Notes under the pieces: generated by a model
Database searches by the model: none
What the model saw: the letters and a program-made list of their open reading frames with translations, nothing else
Told to the model about the DNA's origin: nothing
Part shown: positions 43,467 to 56,442 of the stretch, one piece after another
How the letters are laid out: each line of letters begins with the position of its first letter
How positions within the stretch are numbered: position 1 is the stretch's first letter
Made by a program: the position numbers and the translations under genes
NCBI RefSeq assembly: GCF_021347895.1
Contig: NC_067117.1
Location: forward strand, 17,579,858 to 17,643,857
DNA length: 64,000 nt
Direction of reading: 5' to 3'
Origin: Acanthochromis polyacanthus
Lineage: Eukaryota > Chordata > Actinopteri > Pomacentridae

Positions 43467-46400
43467 GTCTGCTGCCATTTAAGGGGAAGACCACAATGAG
43501 ATGATGCAAATAAAAGACAAGTCAGTCAACCCTCAAATCATGAAATATATGATCTGGCATTTATGTTGATGTCATGAATGTTCGTCTTCTTGCTCCCCAG
43601 AGATCAGATATGTTTGTCTGTTTGAATGGGCACTTTGTCACACCTCAGCCAAGGAAAAAAAACCTTTTTGTTACATTTCCATGGATAAAAGCAGAACAAT
43701 AATACAGAACCATAACTGCTGCTAAGGTGACGTAATTCATCTCTAGGAGTTGCTGTGGACACCAGTTGAAGCATGTGGTTATAAATGGGCAACTCTCAGA
43801 GGCAAAGGACTGTGCAAATGTGAGAAAGGGTGCTGCTGAAGAAGACTCGCTCTTTCAGCTTTCCCTGGATGAATAAAGATGGAAATAGTAAAGTAAACAT
43901 GACTTTAATTTTGATTTGCTCCCCTGTTTCCCCCCTCATGGGTGATGTTCTTGTTAGTGCGAAAGGCTGTTCTTGGCGTGAAGAGAGATGAACACCAGTG
44001 AATCTTCCTTGAAACCAGCCTTCTTTTCCTACACTCCTCCTCATCTCCCCCTCCTCTCCATCCCGACAGAGCCCTCAAGAGATGTGTGTACCCTCTCGCC
44101 GCCCGTATCCAAATAATTAATCCAAAGCAATTACTCTCCTCCTTCATCTGTCCGTCGGCCCGCTAACAAAACATTTCGACACGTGTCCTCATCACTCCCC
44201 TTTAATTAAGGCAGAACTATTTATCACTCCCCTTTAATTATCCTAGCCTGTTTATCAGTCTGCCTTTAATGGAATAGGCACCAGAGAGATACTCGTACAA
44301 ACACACCCCGCTACGCTTTCCTCGCTTCTGCCAGTTTTGAACTCAAGAAGAAAAAAAGGAAAAACAACAAAAAACAATTAGTCAGGCAGAGAAAGAAAGA
44401 AACAGAGAATTAAAAAAGAGAGAAACTCTGAGAGCTGAAGGAGATATAAGTTGGTTGTTTTGCTTCCTCTCGCGGCAATCAGGGTGATGGCCACACTCGC
44501 ACACTCTGCTGTGCTTTTGTTCCCCTTGCAGGAAAGCTTCCGCAGACTCCATGCAGTTCACACTGAGTTCAAACACACACACACACGCACACACACCAAG
44601 TGAGATCAAACGCACCTCCACAATAGTTCTTTTGTGTTCAGTAACCATGGTTTCTGTCAGGTTTAATGCCTAGCAACATGTGTCACGGGGCAACCACTCA
44701 CTGAGAAGGGGAGGGCCTCGGATACACTTCATAACAGCACAAGTGTTTGACCATGAAACAAATTTTACTATCGTGGCACTATCTTAGAGGAGCTGAGTTT
44801 AAACCTGGCAGTAGGTGTTGGTTTTTTTTTCAGTGTCTGCCTACACACATGAAGCATGGCCCGCTTGCATGTGTGCAGCTGACACGTATCACAAACTGCA
44901 TATTAACAGAGTTGTCCATCAGCCGTTAAGCAGCTCAGACAGACGAGAAACCCACAGCAGAAGTGAGGCAGCTTCCAGAATCACACCCAGAAAGAGTGCT
45001 TCTCCCCTGAATCCAGAACTCCCGGGCCTGGCTGGTGTTGGCTCAGCCTGGGAGCATTTTGGTGAATCTAAATTGTAACCACACATGGGCTGGGAAACAG
45101 CAGGGTCTCACACATAACACACGTGGGCAAAACTCACACACATACACACACAAACAAGCTGCCGGTAGGGTCAGAAGTCTGGGTGTCACACCCTGTCATT
45201 GCAGATTAAGTTATGCAAAGTGAGGTGGTCAGGCAGCCAACCCCTAGGGCTTAACAAGCAGGAAACACTAATTGGGTCGGCTTGCTGATTGCCATAATTG
45301 CTACTGTGTGTAAGTGTGTGTATGTGTGTTGTGTGTGTTGTGTGTGCGTGTACTTGTACAACTATCCTTGTGAGGACCAGTTTGAGTTTTAGACAACTGC
45401 AGTGAGGACATTTTGGCTGTTCTTCACTTTCATACACCCCTTTACAGAAATGCTTTAAGGTCAGAATTGATTTTAAGTCAGGGTTACAGTAAGGGTTGAT
45501 GCTAGGCAAGTAGCTGTGTATGTGTGTGAGTGTGTGTGTGAAAGAGAGAGAGAGGGGCTAAACAACTTTAAGCTATAATAGGTGAGAAATCCATGCTTTT
45601 CATTAAATGAGATATTATTTACAGTTGGTTACAGCACAGTGCAGAAAGCTCAATGTGAATGGCAATATTTTGTAATGCTAGACTTGTCTGTGATTATAAT
45701 AGGGTAAACAAGCAGAACAAAATGATCAAAGCACAAATACAGACCAAACAAAATACAGTATATGACAGTACGATGTAGCTCACAACAGCAGTTAAATTTA
45801 CAATTGTCATTGGTATTGGGATAAATGAAAGAACGTAAATAAGCCAAACAATAGATACAACACAAACAAAATGAAAACAGCATTTTATTTCTGATATTTC
45901 CTATCAGATATTCTATAATCCTTAAGTTCTTTCCTCTTATAGTTTTTCACAAAATGATTTTTAAAAATTGTGTCAAAAACAACTTTTAGTTGCTCAAATC
46001 ATTGCATCGCTAACTGTAGTACCATGTTCCTAAATACTGTAAGATAATATCTGTGTTTGAAAATAGTACAAGTGAATTTGTAATTGGAAAGACATTTTGC
46101 ATTATGTAACATTTTGAAAGAGAGCAGCAACTCTTCAGATACTGATATGTCTTCTTCTGAACTGAGGCAACACAAAGCTCACGCTATGAGAAATATTTGA
46201 ACTATTCCAGATAACTAATAAAAGAGAAAGTAGTCTCAGATTGTTCTGCCTGAAGATAAGATTCTTCAAGTGTTATACAAATCAGAGCATTATGACAAAT
46301 TGCAGATAACAAAGTTACCTGTAAATTATATCAAAAATTTCTCTTCAAATTCCACCAGTAGATCAGACACTTATTATACGTCACACTTACTGAGTGACAT

Positions 46401-46860
46401 CGTTCAATCCATTTCACACCCATCCCACAGTACAATGACACCTCGCAATGCTGATTAAGTGCATTTGTTTTTTTTCTGTTTCACTTTTAAAAGAACATCC
46501 AGCTTCCACCGGACAGGAGTTAAGATCAGAGAATTCAGCCAGACAGTAAACATAGCAAAAACATTGTCATACATTATTGCTAATAAACCCTCAGGCTAGC
46601 TCGCTTATTAAAATGAAATAAGCTGTGTCAAGATGCGGTCAACAGCAAAATAATTTCTGCTGTTTGGATCAGAGGGTTTTTTTCTGAACAGATTGTAATT
46701 GGGTACTGATGGAGGCAGCTTTTATGTGGTCACAGGTACAATATAATTCTGCCATACTTTCTTGTTTTGTCTTGTTGCAAATCATTTTTGGAGAGAGTTT
46801 AAGTAGTAATGCACTTCTCTGAAAGGGTCTTGCTTCACTTTCATGTCCTTCACCTTTTTT
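43467..46860. other. Non-coding interval with a candidate regulatory element
   Basis: No coding exon was recognised. The segment at about 44100-44290 looks like a regulatory element and is listed separately. Short CA/GT runs lie near 44574 and 45310-45350. Confidence 0.6.
44100..44290. promoter_or_regulatory. Candidate homeodomain-type enhancer with duplicated 18-bp module
   Basis: TAATTA cores occur at 44114-44119 and within two exact copies of ATCACTCCCCTTTAATTA (44191-44208 and 44223-44240), spaced 32 bp, three helical turns apart. A related 'gcctttaatgg' follows near 44263. Clustered TAATTA/TTAATTAA sites in otherwise non-repetitive sequence are typical of conserved non-coding elements near developmental genes. 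Conservation cannot be checked here, so the enhancer role is inference. Confidence 0.4.
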
Positions 46861-46875
46861 CAGCATGTGCATGCT

Positions 46876-47404
46876 CAGTCACCCTGTTGTAGGTGTTTCA
46901 GTAACCAGAATATGGATCAGATCAGTTCTAGCTGGATCTAAAATAACTCTTTATGTACTGGAGGAGGCGGCTGTCTCTAACTTCTATGGTCACGTTGATT
47001 ATCTGCTGAGTGTTGACTAGTCACCTGTCGATCTAAATGTGATCTGGACCGAAGGGAAGGATTTCACCATGTACGAGTGGAGTGTCTCAAAACAGGAGTT
47101 TACAAAATTACCTCACAGGAAAAAGATGATGGATCTGAAGGAGACGTTGAAGGTTAATCCCAAACAAGAAGAAGAAAAACAAGAAGGTGTCTGGAAGAGC
47201 CGCACCATCAGATGTGAATGGAGAGACTGTGAGAAGATATTGATGGGTCAGGGTCTATCTGCTGAGGATGAGGAGGATGAAGTCAGCTCTACAAACAGTC
47301 CTACACTTCCACCAGCCACTTTTGAGATGCAGAGAAAATCACCTACTGTTGTAAAGAGCAAATGCAAACCAGACCTAAACTTGCAGAAGAACAAGCATTG
47401 TTGA
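46876..47404 (+). pseudogene. Unidentified coding-like frame with one internal stop
   Basis: A single plus-strand frame runs about 176 codons from near 46876 to the stop at 47402-47404, interrupted once by TAG at about 47017-47019. The part before the TAG includes LYVLEEAAVSNFYGHVDYLL. The part after reads VIWTEGKDFTMYEWSVSKQE, then a lysine/glutamate-rich stretch (KPHRKK-like, NPKQEEEKQE), an acidic patch AEDEEDE and a Ser/Thr/Pro tail. It is preceded by an acceptor-like 'ccttcaccttttttcag' near 46862. I do not recognise the family. The frame stops just before an L2 fragment. It could be a decayed retrocopied gene segment, a captured exon, or part of a mobile element's first ORF. Confidence 0.35.
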
Positions 47405-47424
47405 GTTGTTATTGCCCTGCACTG

Positions 47425-48608
47425 GTTAAGCTTTGAGAAAAACACAAAACAGGCGCTTCTCTGTATTGCTAATGCCAGGTCAGCTACAACAGGTGTTCAC
47501 TGTGGGATGCCTCAGGGCTTGGTGTTCAGTCCACTCCTTTTCACTCTATACATGCCCCCTCTTGGCCAACTAGACTTACCAATTTACATTTTAAAGCAGA
47601 TCTACTTGAGCTGTGAGTCTGCATCAGCCAAAGCAATGTATAGCTGCTTAATTTGCTTGCAGGTGAGTGTCGCACAATTCTCTGCCTTCCATATGGATAC
47701 AATAGAGATACTGGTTATGGATGTTGAGATTGCAAATACTGAATTACCAAATTGTGAATCCGTTTCCTATTTAATCACTCAGCGCTATAAAAATCTGGGA
47801 AAATATGGGTGTCATTTTTAACACAACCTCAGCCTAGACAAACATTTTATGCCAATGTTGGAATTTCAAATATTAGACCATTAATTTTCACTACAATATG
47901 CAGAAAAATGTTACTCCCACATCAATAACTAGTTGATTAGAGCACTGTAATGCCATGATCTCTGGGATCAGTAAAGCCTTCCTGCCTCCAACTGGTCCAA
48001 AATTCTGCTGACAGGATTTTGACCAGGTTTTTTTTTTTTTTTTAAACAAAATTAACACATTTCATCATTGTTGGCAACAGTACACTGGTCACCTGGTCCC
48101 TGAGAGGTCTTGTCCCACAAACCTGTCAGATGTGATAATGCCCTCAATCCCTTTCCTGAGCCTGGTTTCGCTCTCAAATCACCCCATACAGACTCAATGG
48201 CCTCACATCTGAACATATTGGATACCATTTGGCGTTACCTTTCACTGTGCAGGGTAGTTTGATAACCCTTAAACAGTCCATCAACATCAAGAATTGATTC
48301 TGTGAATTTGTAGCCAAAGGTCATCTGCTATTGTCATCACTGACATTTGCCTTGTAACCTGTGGTGTATTTTCACCCAAACAACAACTTTCTCTTAAACT
48401 TAACCAAGTACTTTTGGTGTCTTCATTTAACTAAACAGCAAGTAAAACTAATAATCAAGTGAAACTGAGTAAAATGAAAGCAAGTAAAAAAAAAAGTTCT
48501 GACATTGGATATGCAATCGTCAGCCGTGTGAAAGTGCTTGTGTAGCTCTTGGTTCCTTTCCTTTTGATTATGCTTGAACTTTATTTTGTTAAGGTGCTAT
48601 ATAAATGA
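47425..48608 (+). mobile_element. L2/Maui-type LINE, 5'-truncated and degraded
   Basis: Fragments of an L2-clade reverse transcriptase appear in order with frameshifts: GVHCGMPQGLVFSPLLFTLY (normally GVPQGS.LGPLLF.LY) near 47490-47550, NMGVIFNTT (normally NLGVIFD..LS) near 47800, LEHCNAMISGISKA (SRLDYCNALLSG) near 47936, LVQNSADRILTR near 47993, and a trace of the HITPVL..LHWLPV block near 48060-48100. The YADD region is deleted or unrecognisable. The 3' end 'aaggtgctatataaatga' at 48590-48608 is the standard L2/CR1-like tail. Reverse transcription from the 3' end explains the missing 5' part. The copy is inactive. Confidence 0.85.
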
Positions 48609-48998
48609 ATTGTATTGCCAGAACCCATTCTTTTCAGTTGCATTCTCTTGAATACTCTTTTCTGCCCTTCACACAGACGAAGACTTCCCAAAATCAAAAT
48701 GTCAAAAATTTGAGTCCATGGCTCTTCTCAATATGTTTATTCTTTTTGCTCAATCTGTCTCTCTGCATCCTCTTCTTTGGTCTTTCTTTATACCATGGAC
48801 ATACTTTTTCTATCGCTCTCTCCCTCAGCCCCTCTGTCTCCCACGCACACACAGACACACACACAAAGACATGTCCTAACCTCCACTGTCTCTGCCTAAC
48901 TTCCTTATTTAATGTGCTTTGGATGGTTCCACTTGTGAAGCTGAATGAACCAGCGCACTCTTCTAGTCCTAATTGCCTGCTTTCGTCAGCCCTTCTCT

Positions 48999-49085
<87 letters not shown>

Positions 49086-51582
49086 GTGCACCTACACACT
49101 CCCTATGAGGTGCTAGCGCCCAGTGTGGCTAGTGGCTAACGATGCACAGCTACAAAGGCAGTGTTGGGCCCCGTTACTCGGTTAGCCAGTCTCTGTGCAA
49201 GTGCTCCCAGCAAGCGTGCTGGATTTTAGGGTTTAGTGTCCCGCTGAGACAGAATAATAAGTGTATGTTTCTAATCTGTGTCTATGGCTGTGTGCACGCA
49301 TGTGTGTTTGTGTGCAACAGCAATGCCGGAGAATAATGAGTGTGTGTTGCTAATCTGGGCCCTAGGAGACTACCTCTCTTTGCTCCTCGCAGTGTCTCAA
49401 ATCAGCGGCCTCTCTCTCACTCCGTCTCCTCTCTCCTCCTCTCACTCTCTGTATGTAGGCTAATTTAGCACTGGCTTTGATGCGTTCTCCTGCGGGCCTG
49501 CGTTTCTCATATCCAAATGCAGGGATTAGCCGGCTTTTATTCTCCAAAGCCCATCTCATCCTGTTCTCCCTTATTCTGTCTGCTTGCCGTCTCTCCGACC
49601 CTCGGAAACAGCAGCAGGGACTTAACAACCTGACAACAACTGCTTTGTTGTTGTGTTTTTGTGTATCGGTTGTTAGCTTAGGTACTTAGCCCTTTGTGGG
49701 CCTGGTATTTACTTGTACGTTCTGGGGATATGTGTCAATAGGGAGTGGGATGGAATGGAGATTTGCCAGGGATGACAGGAAATAAAGATGAGTGGAGGTG
49801 AGGAGGAATGAACAGAGGAGATGGAAGAGGAGAGTAATTTAACAGCCACTATCTTGTTTTAAGATTCATTAGAAGGAATAATGGGAAATTATGTGGAACT
49901 AAGTTGCGTCTCTGGGTGACATCATGAATCCCTTTGTAACGAGCTTTGTGCGGGTATTTCTGCATGTTTGTGTGTGTGTGTTTGTGTGTGTGTGTGTGAG
50001 AGAGAGGGAAAGAGATGGCAGGTCTCTTGGTGATATTCTAAATCCCTTTGTAGAGACAGGGACTGTCACTTCTGAGCGTGTGTGTGATGAAAGTGAGTGT
50101 TAAGCAGCAGACGCAGCCAGCATGCTCCCACAGAGACAACGCACACATGCGCACACACACGCACACACAGACCCACACACACGCACTTAGATTGAGAAAA
50201 AGTCTCTTGATGATCTTTCAACAGATCTACAAGCAGCTAGGGCACCTCTGGGACTCTTCACAGACTTCGACACACACGTACATACAACATATACGTACAT
50301 ATATATATACACACCTATACAGCAGGTAGGTGGTGCTTAATTTGTTTATTAGGATGACAGAGATGGGAATGTAGATCCCAGCCTAAACCATCCTCATGAA
50401 TACTGCCATATTAAGCACACCTGTTAATAGTACTGATTTTTTAGCACAGACCATAAACACCCACTTTCTGTGCTACAAGTTTTGGTAATAAAATGCAGAG
50501 AAAAAACTAAGAATATCCCAGAAGTCACATGATCTTTAGCTGATGAGGGTTTGAGGAACCAAAGTGTTGCTAACAATGCAAGTTCCAGTGGTCAGGACAG
50601 TGCAAGACTGGTCTTCTGATAATTTGTACTCCAACAGCAGGGACTACCAAGAGATTTTCCCACATGTACAAATTTTCTACATTCTTTTATAAGTATAACA
50701 TATTGGTATATTTATTTTAACCCCCCCTTCACTGAGCAAGATATACATATGTAAAGTATAGTTACACCGACTATAATGTGGTTATAAGAAGCTATAAGTA
50801 TTTATTGTCATTGAAGTCTTTGTAGGAGAAGTTATACTTAATTGCTGAAAAAGTGTAAATTACTGAACACTTAAGACTTTTGTAACTCATCAAAAAACCT
50901 TAATCCATCACAACCAAGCATTGTAACAAATAATGTGGTTTTACCTTGTGCTCATTTCAGCAAGTAATTAAAGTGTCACGTGTCCCTATAATGTGTCTTT
51001 CAATTTACAGATGAAATATTGCAAAGATGATTTATTTATTTTCCATGACTGTATAAAATATGGTTTTAGCGCTGTACTAAATGCTGAGCTGCGATTTACT
51101 GCACAGCTGTGAATGAGGATGTAAGACCACTACTTTCTATCAGTTCTAACTTTCTCTGTGAGTCTGTTTATTAACTAGTGTATGTGGTGAGTTTATCAGA
51201 TAATATCGAAATTATTAAGTTTCTGGTGCCGAGCTGCAGCCAGGAAATGGCTCTGAAGTGACTGCTGGTAAACATGTAGTCTCATTTAGCTACTTGTCAG
51301 TCAACATTTCATACTCGTTTGACAACACAAACAGAAGAATGTAAATGAGAGCAGATGTATTGAGAATTCAGTTGTATTTAAATGTTGTATATTTGAGCAC
51401 AGAGAGCAGGAGAGAAGCAAACGGATCTAAACACTGGAAGATTTTATTTTGCACTAAAGCACAACAGGAATCATCAAACACAATAACACACCAAGCCCTT
51501 AAAGTTTTAAGCACATCTGAAAATAAAAAAACAATAATTAAAATATATTAAAAGAATATTAAATGGAAATAAAAGCATAGTG
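48609..51582. other. Non-coding interval
   Basis: No gene is supported. It contains the (CA)n array at 49000-49082 and GT/GA simple sequence near 49970-50005. The open frames at 48605-49000 and 48694-49077 are repeat-driven. Confidence 0.6.
49000..49082. repeat. (CA)n microsatellite
   Basis: About 41 uninterrupted CA units. Confidence 0.97.
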
Positions 51583-51868
51583 TACAGTACTGGGTGCTGA
51601 TTGGCTCAGCACCCGTAACATCAGTCTCCTCCGTCTCCATAGCATGCGTTCAGCATAATAACTTCTTGCCTTTGCCATGTCCATTTCACATCGAAGTCTG
51701 ATCGCTGCGCATAGTGTTGCTCTGCGGTGGTTTGTAAGGTTTCTAAGATTGTGGGGAGGGTTTATAAAGCCATAAAATATATATAAACAGTAAGATAAAT
51801 GTAAAGTCGCTACTTCGTGGAATTTCACCTTCGAACCAAACCCCTGCGATAGATGAGGGACCACTGTA
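51583..51868. mobile_element. TA-flanked MITE (mariner/pogo-like ends)
   Basis: The unit is bounded by TA at 51583-51584 and 51867-51868 with CAGT inside the left end and ACTG inside the right. The right end, 'gatagatgagggaccactgta', matches the terminal sequence of a widespread vertebrate DNA-transposon family whose ends read CAGTGGTCCCTC. TA duplication and CAGT termini fit the Tc1/mariner/pogo superfamily. No transposase frame is present, so it is non-autonomous. The left inverted end is diverged beyond the first bases. Confidence 0.6.
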
Positions 51869-54201
51869 TTGTTACATATTACAAAAAATCTACAGTGGTT
51901 GCACCACATCGGAATGATTCCAGATCCTGCCCAGCCATGCAGTCAGATGACACTGGCATTCTGATAATGTACAGATGCATCATCGTCTCTAACTTCATCA
52001 ACTCTTCCAGTCATTTACCCTATCATGCCCTGCCTCTTTCATTTAGTCTGTCTCTTTCTCCCAGTCATTGTTGTGGCTTGTGGAGCCTCATGATTCTTTG
52101 CTTTGTGTTGACTGTGATTGAGAGTAACCTCTGACCTCTCCAGCTCTATGGAATTCCATACATGGTGCGTCTGTGACCCTGCGACCTTCAGCTGCGCTCC
52201 GATTCTATTGGCTGAAAGGCTCCCTGTCCTGTGCAGCAAAGTGCCGCCAGTCAGAATCAGGGGTCAAAGGTCGAGGCTCGTGGAAATGAGGCAATGAAGT
52301 ACGGTTGGCCATATACAGCAAAGTCACAATACCATCATTCTGTACACACAGTGGTGCACGTGAGAAAGAAAGAGCAAGACTGTGTATGACAGACGGGCAA
52401 GGGAGTGTAAGAGAACAGAATGCAATCCGACGACGGGTTTTTGCAGAGTGACATGATAGTGACTCTGTGATTTCTGACCAGAAAGGTTTTTTCAAAGTTT
52501 CAAGCCAGTCTCAAGTTGGAAGGGACAGAGCTGGTTATTGAAAAAACTTCATATTATTATTGAAGTTTTGGCCTTTTAACATTGTACTCAGAAAATTAAT
52601 CTAAAACTAAGGTGGGAGACACCACTTATTTTGGGGATAAAACCCAAAGCTCAGGAAGTTCACCTGAAATATTGTGAATGTCATTCTGCACGCTCTGATG
52701 AATATTTACAGCCAGCAGTTATGGGGGAACAAGTTTACCATTGGCTTTTGTCTCTGATCACACTCTGGTAAACTGGGCTTCATGCTTGCTGGTGTGCCTT
52801 CCATTAACAATGATATTCATTTCAGAGATCTCAGAAATTTGTTTGTTTATATGTACAGTTTCATGATATCAACCAGAAATGTGGCATAAAGGAATAACAT
52901 CCAAGTAATACTTAACTGCAAGGCCACGACTCTCAAGTGTGAGCTGAAATAATGCAACATATGTAAGTCAAATCCATATAATTGGTGTCACTCAACCAGT
53001 ACCCATTTTAAATATCCAATATTAAAACTCACTTACACTTTTCAATGGAATGTAAAAGCCACAGCCATTATTAACAAAGCATAATGTGCAACATCTTAAA
53101 TCCACATCTCACATTCAATTTGTGTTTTAGAAAAATCTTTGCATATATTAGTAATAAAATAACACACACCTTATACTTGACTCATGAAATGTGATCCCAC
53201 ACTCAAACTTATCAAAGCTCCACCTGTTTATCATATGATATAACGACGCAATAACGTCAATGTTCCAGACTGTCCAAAAGTTTCTGTGATTTCTCTGTAG
53301 TCAAAATGTACATCAGGTAAGCCGAACCAACCCAGCCCCCAAATTTCTGTCTTTGTCAGAGTGAAACAGCCTCCATCTTCCAGACAGAGGCAGGTGGGGG
53401 TGGAGATGAGGTTGTCAGCGGTGGCAGCACCTTGCTATGGAACAGCCTTGATCAAGGCCCTTAGTTGGACATGAACATGGAACGCTCATCTCCCCAAACC
53501 GCTCAGCCTGTGACACTGTTACAGGACAGACTGACAGACAACGCCTTAACTGTCTCTCTTCCAGGCCTTTGAATGTCCTTTAAAACAGGCAGGTAAGGAG
53601 AGTGGAGGAGGAAGAGAGCAGTCCTCCTTCTCCTTGTCTCGAGTCTGACAGTTCCAAGACAGCTTCCTCTCAGTTTGGTCTTTGCACTTGTCTTTATTCC
53701 TTCCTCCTTTAGGAGAAACCCCCCTCTTCCTTTATCTGTCTCCTTTTGCCCTCTTCAAGCAAAAAGAATGATCTCATAGATAATCACACACACATATACT
53801 TCGAGCCCTTCTTCGTCCTCTCTCTTCCATGCAACTCTGTCTGGCTGGGATGAGGCTGCCTCCTACCCCCTCTGTCCTCCCATCCCCGCATGCTGTTTTC
53901 TGTTGCTTCTCTTGTGGGATTACTGCTCTCGGAGGGAGGGAGCGAGATGGAGCGCTGGAAAGGGAGAGGAGAAGGTCCAGAAAAGAGCCCTAAAATAACT
54001 GTCATGCAAGTGGACAGGCAGTGATTAAGGATTTAACTGATCATCCTGCGGCTGACAGTGAACCAGCTATTATCTAGCAGGAATCAAACGCTGCTCAAAG
54101 CCCTGGGAGGCTCTCTGCGCCTCTCAGCATCTCTCAGCTCCTCTCAGAGGCCTGGCCAACATGAAAGGAGACGTCAGGGTCTGGCAGCTGACAAGCCATA
54201 C

Positions 54202-54227
54202 AGAGAGAGAGAGAGAGAGAGAGAGAG
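54202..54227. repeat. (GA)n microsatellite
   Basis: About 13 AG units. Confidence 0.9.
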
Positions 54228-54545
54228 CAAGAGTAAAGTAATGAGATCTTTATTTTGGCCGTTACCTCAGGGACTGTTGATCTGTGTTGTGGTGATGTGC
54301 AGCGGAATACAAAGACCCGCTCTGTTTGTTTATGTGGGAACTCTGCCTGTGTGCGTATGTGTGTTTGCACATGTGTGCGCATGCTGCATGTCACTCAAAA
54401 TTAGTGGAGTAAAAGTCATTCATTAATCTTGCGCCGCCCAGCAAATGACAGGAAACCAGATGCTAGCAGATGAATAAAAGTAAATCTTATTGAGACTGTG
54501 GTGAGAAGATAATTATAGTCAGGAAGAAATCAGTGAATCGGTCTT

Positions 54546-54568
54546 GTGTGTGTGTGTGTGTGTGTGTG
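54546..54568. repeat. (GT)n microsatellite
   Basis: About 11 GT units. Confidence 0.9.
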
Positions 54569-55202
54569 AGTATGGGTATCTGTGTTATGTTGGTGTGGAT
54601 ACGCTGTTTGTATTCTTCTTCATCAAAGGCCTTTCCATTACACAAGAGACTTTACACTTGATCCTCCTGCTGATCTCCCCGCTGAAGTATGTGCTTCTGG
54701 ATGTTTGTGTGTGTGTGAGCATTGTGCACCATGCAGCACCTTGTTGTGGTGAAGTCTTTGCACTGTAGTAGTTCAGATCTACTTCCCAGATGTGTTATAT
54801 GCAGCTTGACACCAGCACTGGGATAATGTACACACCAGGGAATATCAATTCATGAGAAAGCCATAAGTGGTGCTGAAATCTGAATCAAAGATTTAACAAG
54901 AAAATAAGACCTTAAAAGTGTAGTTTTAATAAATTGCAACACATCTAAAAAACCTTTGTCCACAAATGTTCTGAAATTAAATCATTTTTGAAACTCACAA
55001 TCATATGCAGTATCGCGCATTGTTCAACAGACAGTTTTTTCTGGCATTTTGAGGACCACTGAACTCTTTTGAAAAAAAGAGTTTTTCATTTGCGTGAAAG
55101 AAAATCCTTGTTTTTTTGGGCAGACTATTTTTTTCAAACTAACCAGAAGAGGCAAAAGTTGTAAACATATTATTCAAATACATTGCATGAATTAAGTATT
55201 CC

Positions 55203-55596
55203 TGTACAATTTCTGGGCTGCACAGTGGAGTAGTGGTCAGCACTTTTGCCTTGCAGCAAGAAGATCCCCGGTTCCAAATCCCGGGGTGGGCCTGGGATCT
55301 TCTGCATGGAGTTTGCATGTTCTCCCTGTGCATCTGTGGGTTTTCTCCGGGCACTCCAGCTTCCTCCCACAGTCCAAAAATATGCTGAGTTTAATTGATT
55401 ATTCCTAAATTGCCGTAGGTGTGAATGTGAGTGTGATTGTGTGTCTGTATATGTAGCCCTGCAACAGACTGGTGACCTGTCCAGGGTGTCCCCTGCCTTC
55501 GCCCGAGTCAGCTGGGATAGGCTCCAGCACCCGCGGCCCTAGTGAGGGTGAAGTGGTGCATAGAGAATGGAAAGGATGGATGGATGTACAATTTCT
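55203..55596 (+). mobile_element. SINE-like retroposon with 12-bp target-site duplication
   Basis: The copy (55215-55584) is flanked by exact TGTACAATTTCT at 55203-55214 and 55585-55596. It starts GGGCTGCACAGTGGAGTAGTGG and contains GGTTCCAAATCC, close to the pol III B-box of tRNA-derived SINEs. It goes on through the widespread teleost repeat blocks 'gcatggagtttgcatgttctc', 'cagcttcctcccacagtcc' and 'gctgggataggctccagcac', ending in a short GGAT/ATGG simple repeat. This matches a dispersed fish repeat family I recall, possibly mobilised by an RTE-type LINE. The intact duplication shows it arrived by target-primed retroposition. Confidence 0.85.
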
Positions 55597-56442
55597 TGTC
55601 TGCATAAATGATGATAAACCGTTTTCAATCTTTTTTTTTTTTTTTTGCAAATAACTGCCTTCAATAAATAAGGAACAAAGATCATCAGCCAAAACAAGGA
55701 CGTGCCACAACCAGAAACCAATTTTTTCTTATGCAGAACAGTGTCATAGATGAGATAACGGGTATAGAACATGTGTGTTTCAAGTTCATAAAACAAACAA
55801 GACCGTAAGCTAAACTTTTAGGTACATTAATTCAGGTAAAAATTTTTTTTTTCTGATTACTGCTATTTTACAGAGCTGCATAAAACTCTCAGTATCTGAA
55901 TCTGTTCCTTGTATAGCTCTGACCTGTGATCAAGATAAACGTAGTCAAGGAGAGGTGTTGAACAAAACAGCACAATTTAGTTTAATGACAGAAAGCATTT
56001 GCTGGCAAACCGTATGTGTGCGTCTTTTAGCTGTGCTAGGACTGAATGGCAACACCGCAGTCAGCTTTCTGTTCTTCATGTTCTCAGCGTGCCTTGTCAC
56101 ACTGTGGTCAAAATGTGAGCATCCTTCACACAAGATGCCATTTTTCTGTATCGGTTTCTTCTGTGCTGTTGACACTATAGCAGCGCTGCATTCCTACAGC
56201 GGCCTTGAACTTGCTACTTCTAATTTTCTCAGGGTCTTCAAGCACCACTGCATTTACTGTGCTTTCGCTGCAAGAACGCACACACACATGCGAGCACATG
56301 CACGTTCATAGAAGCTCACTCGCTCATGCACAGATGAGTGCTGTGTTCCTTCCTGAGGTCCCTTCACATATTAGACCAACTCTAATAATAAAAGAGAGAG
56401 GAGTCAGAGTGGATCCTTTGAGTGTTCAGTTGAGGGCGGGTG

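Larger units (their letters stand above)
51869..55202. other. Non-coding interval
   Basis: No protein-coding exon was recognised. It contains short (GA)n and (GT)n arrays (54202-54227 and 54546-54568). A micro-exon-like segment at 53565-53592 is described under findings. Confidence 0.55.

Noticed and set aside
55955..56311. Hydrophobic 118-codon plus frame that could suggest a membrane protein
   Set aside because: No acceptor/donor, no family resemblance, and it ends in a CA-repeat-derived THTH stretch; T-rich DNA commonly yields such hydrophobic frames.
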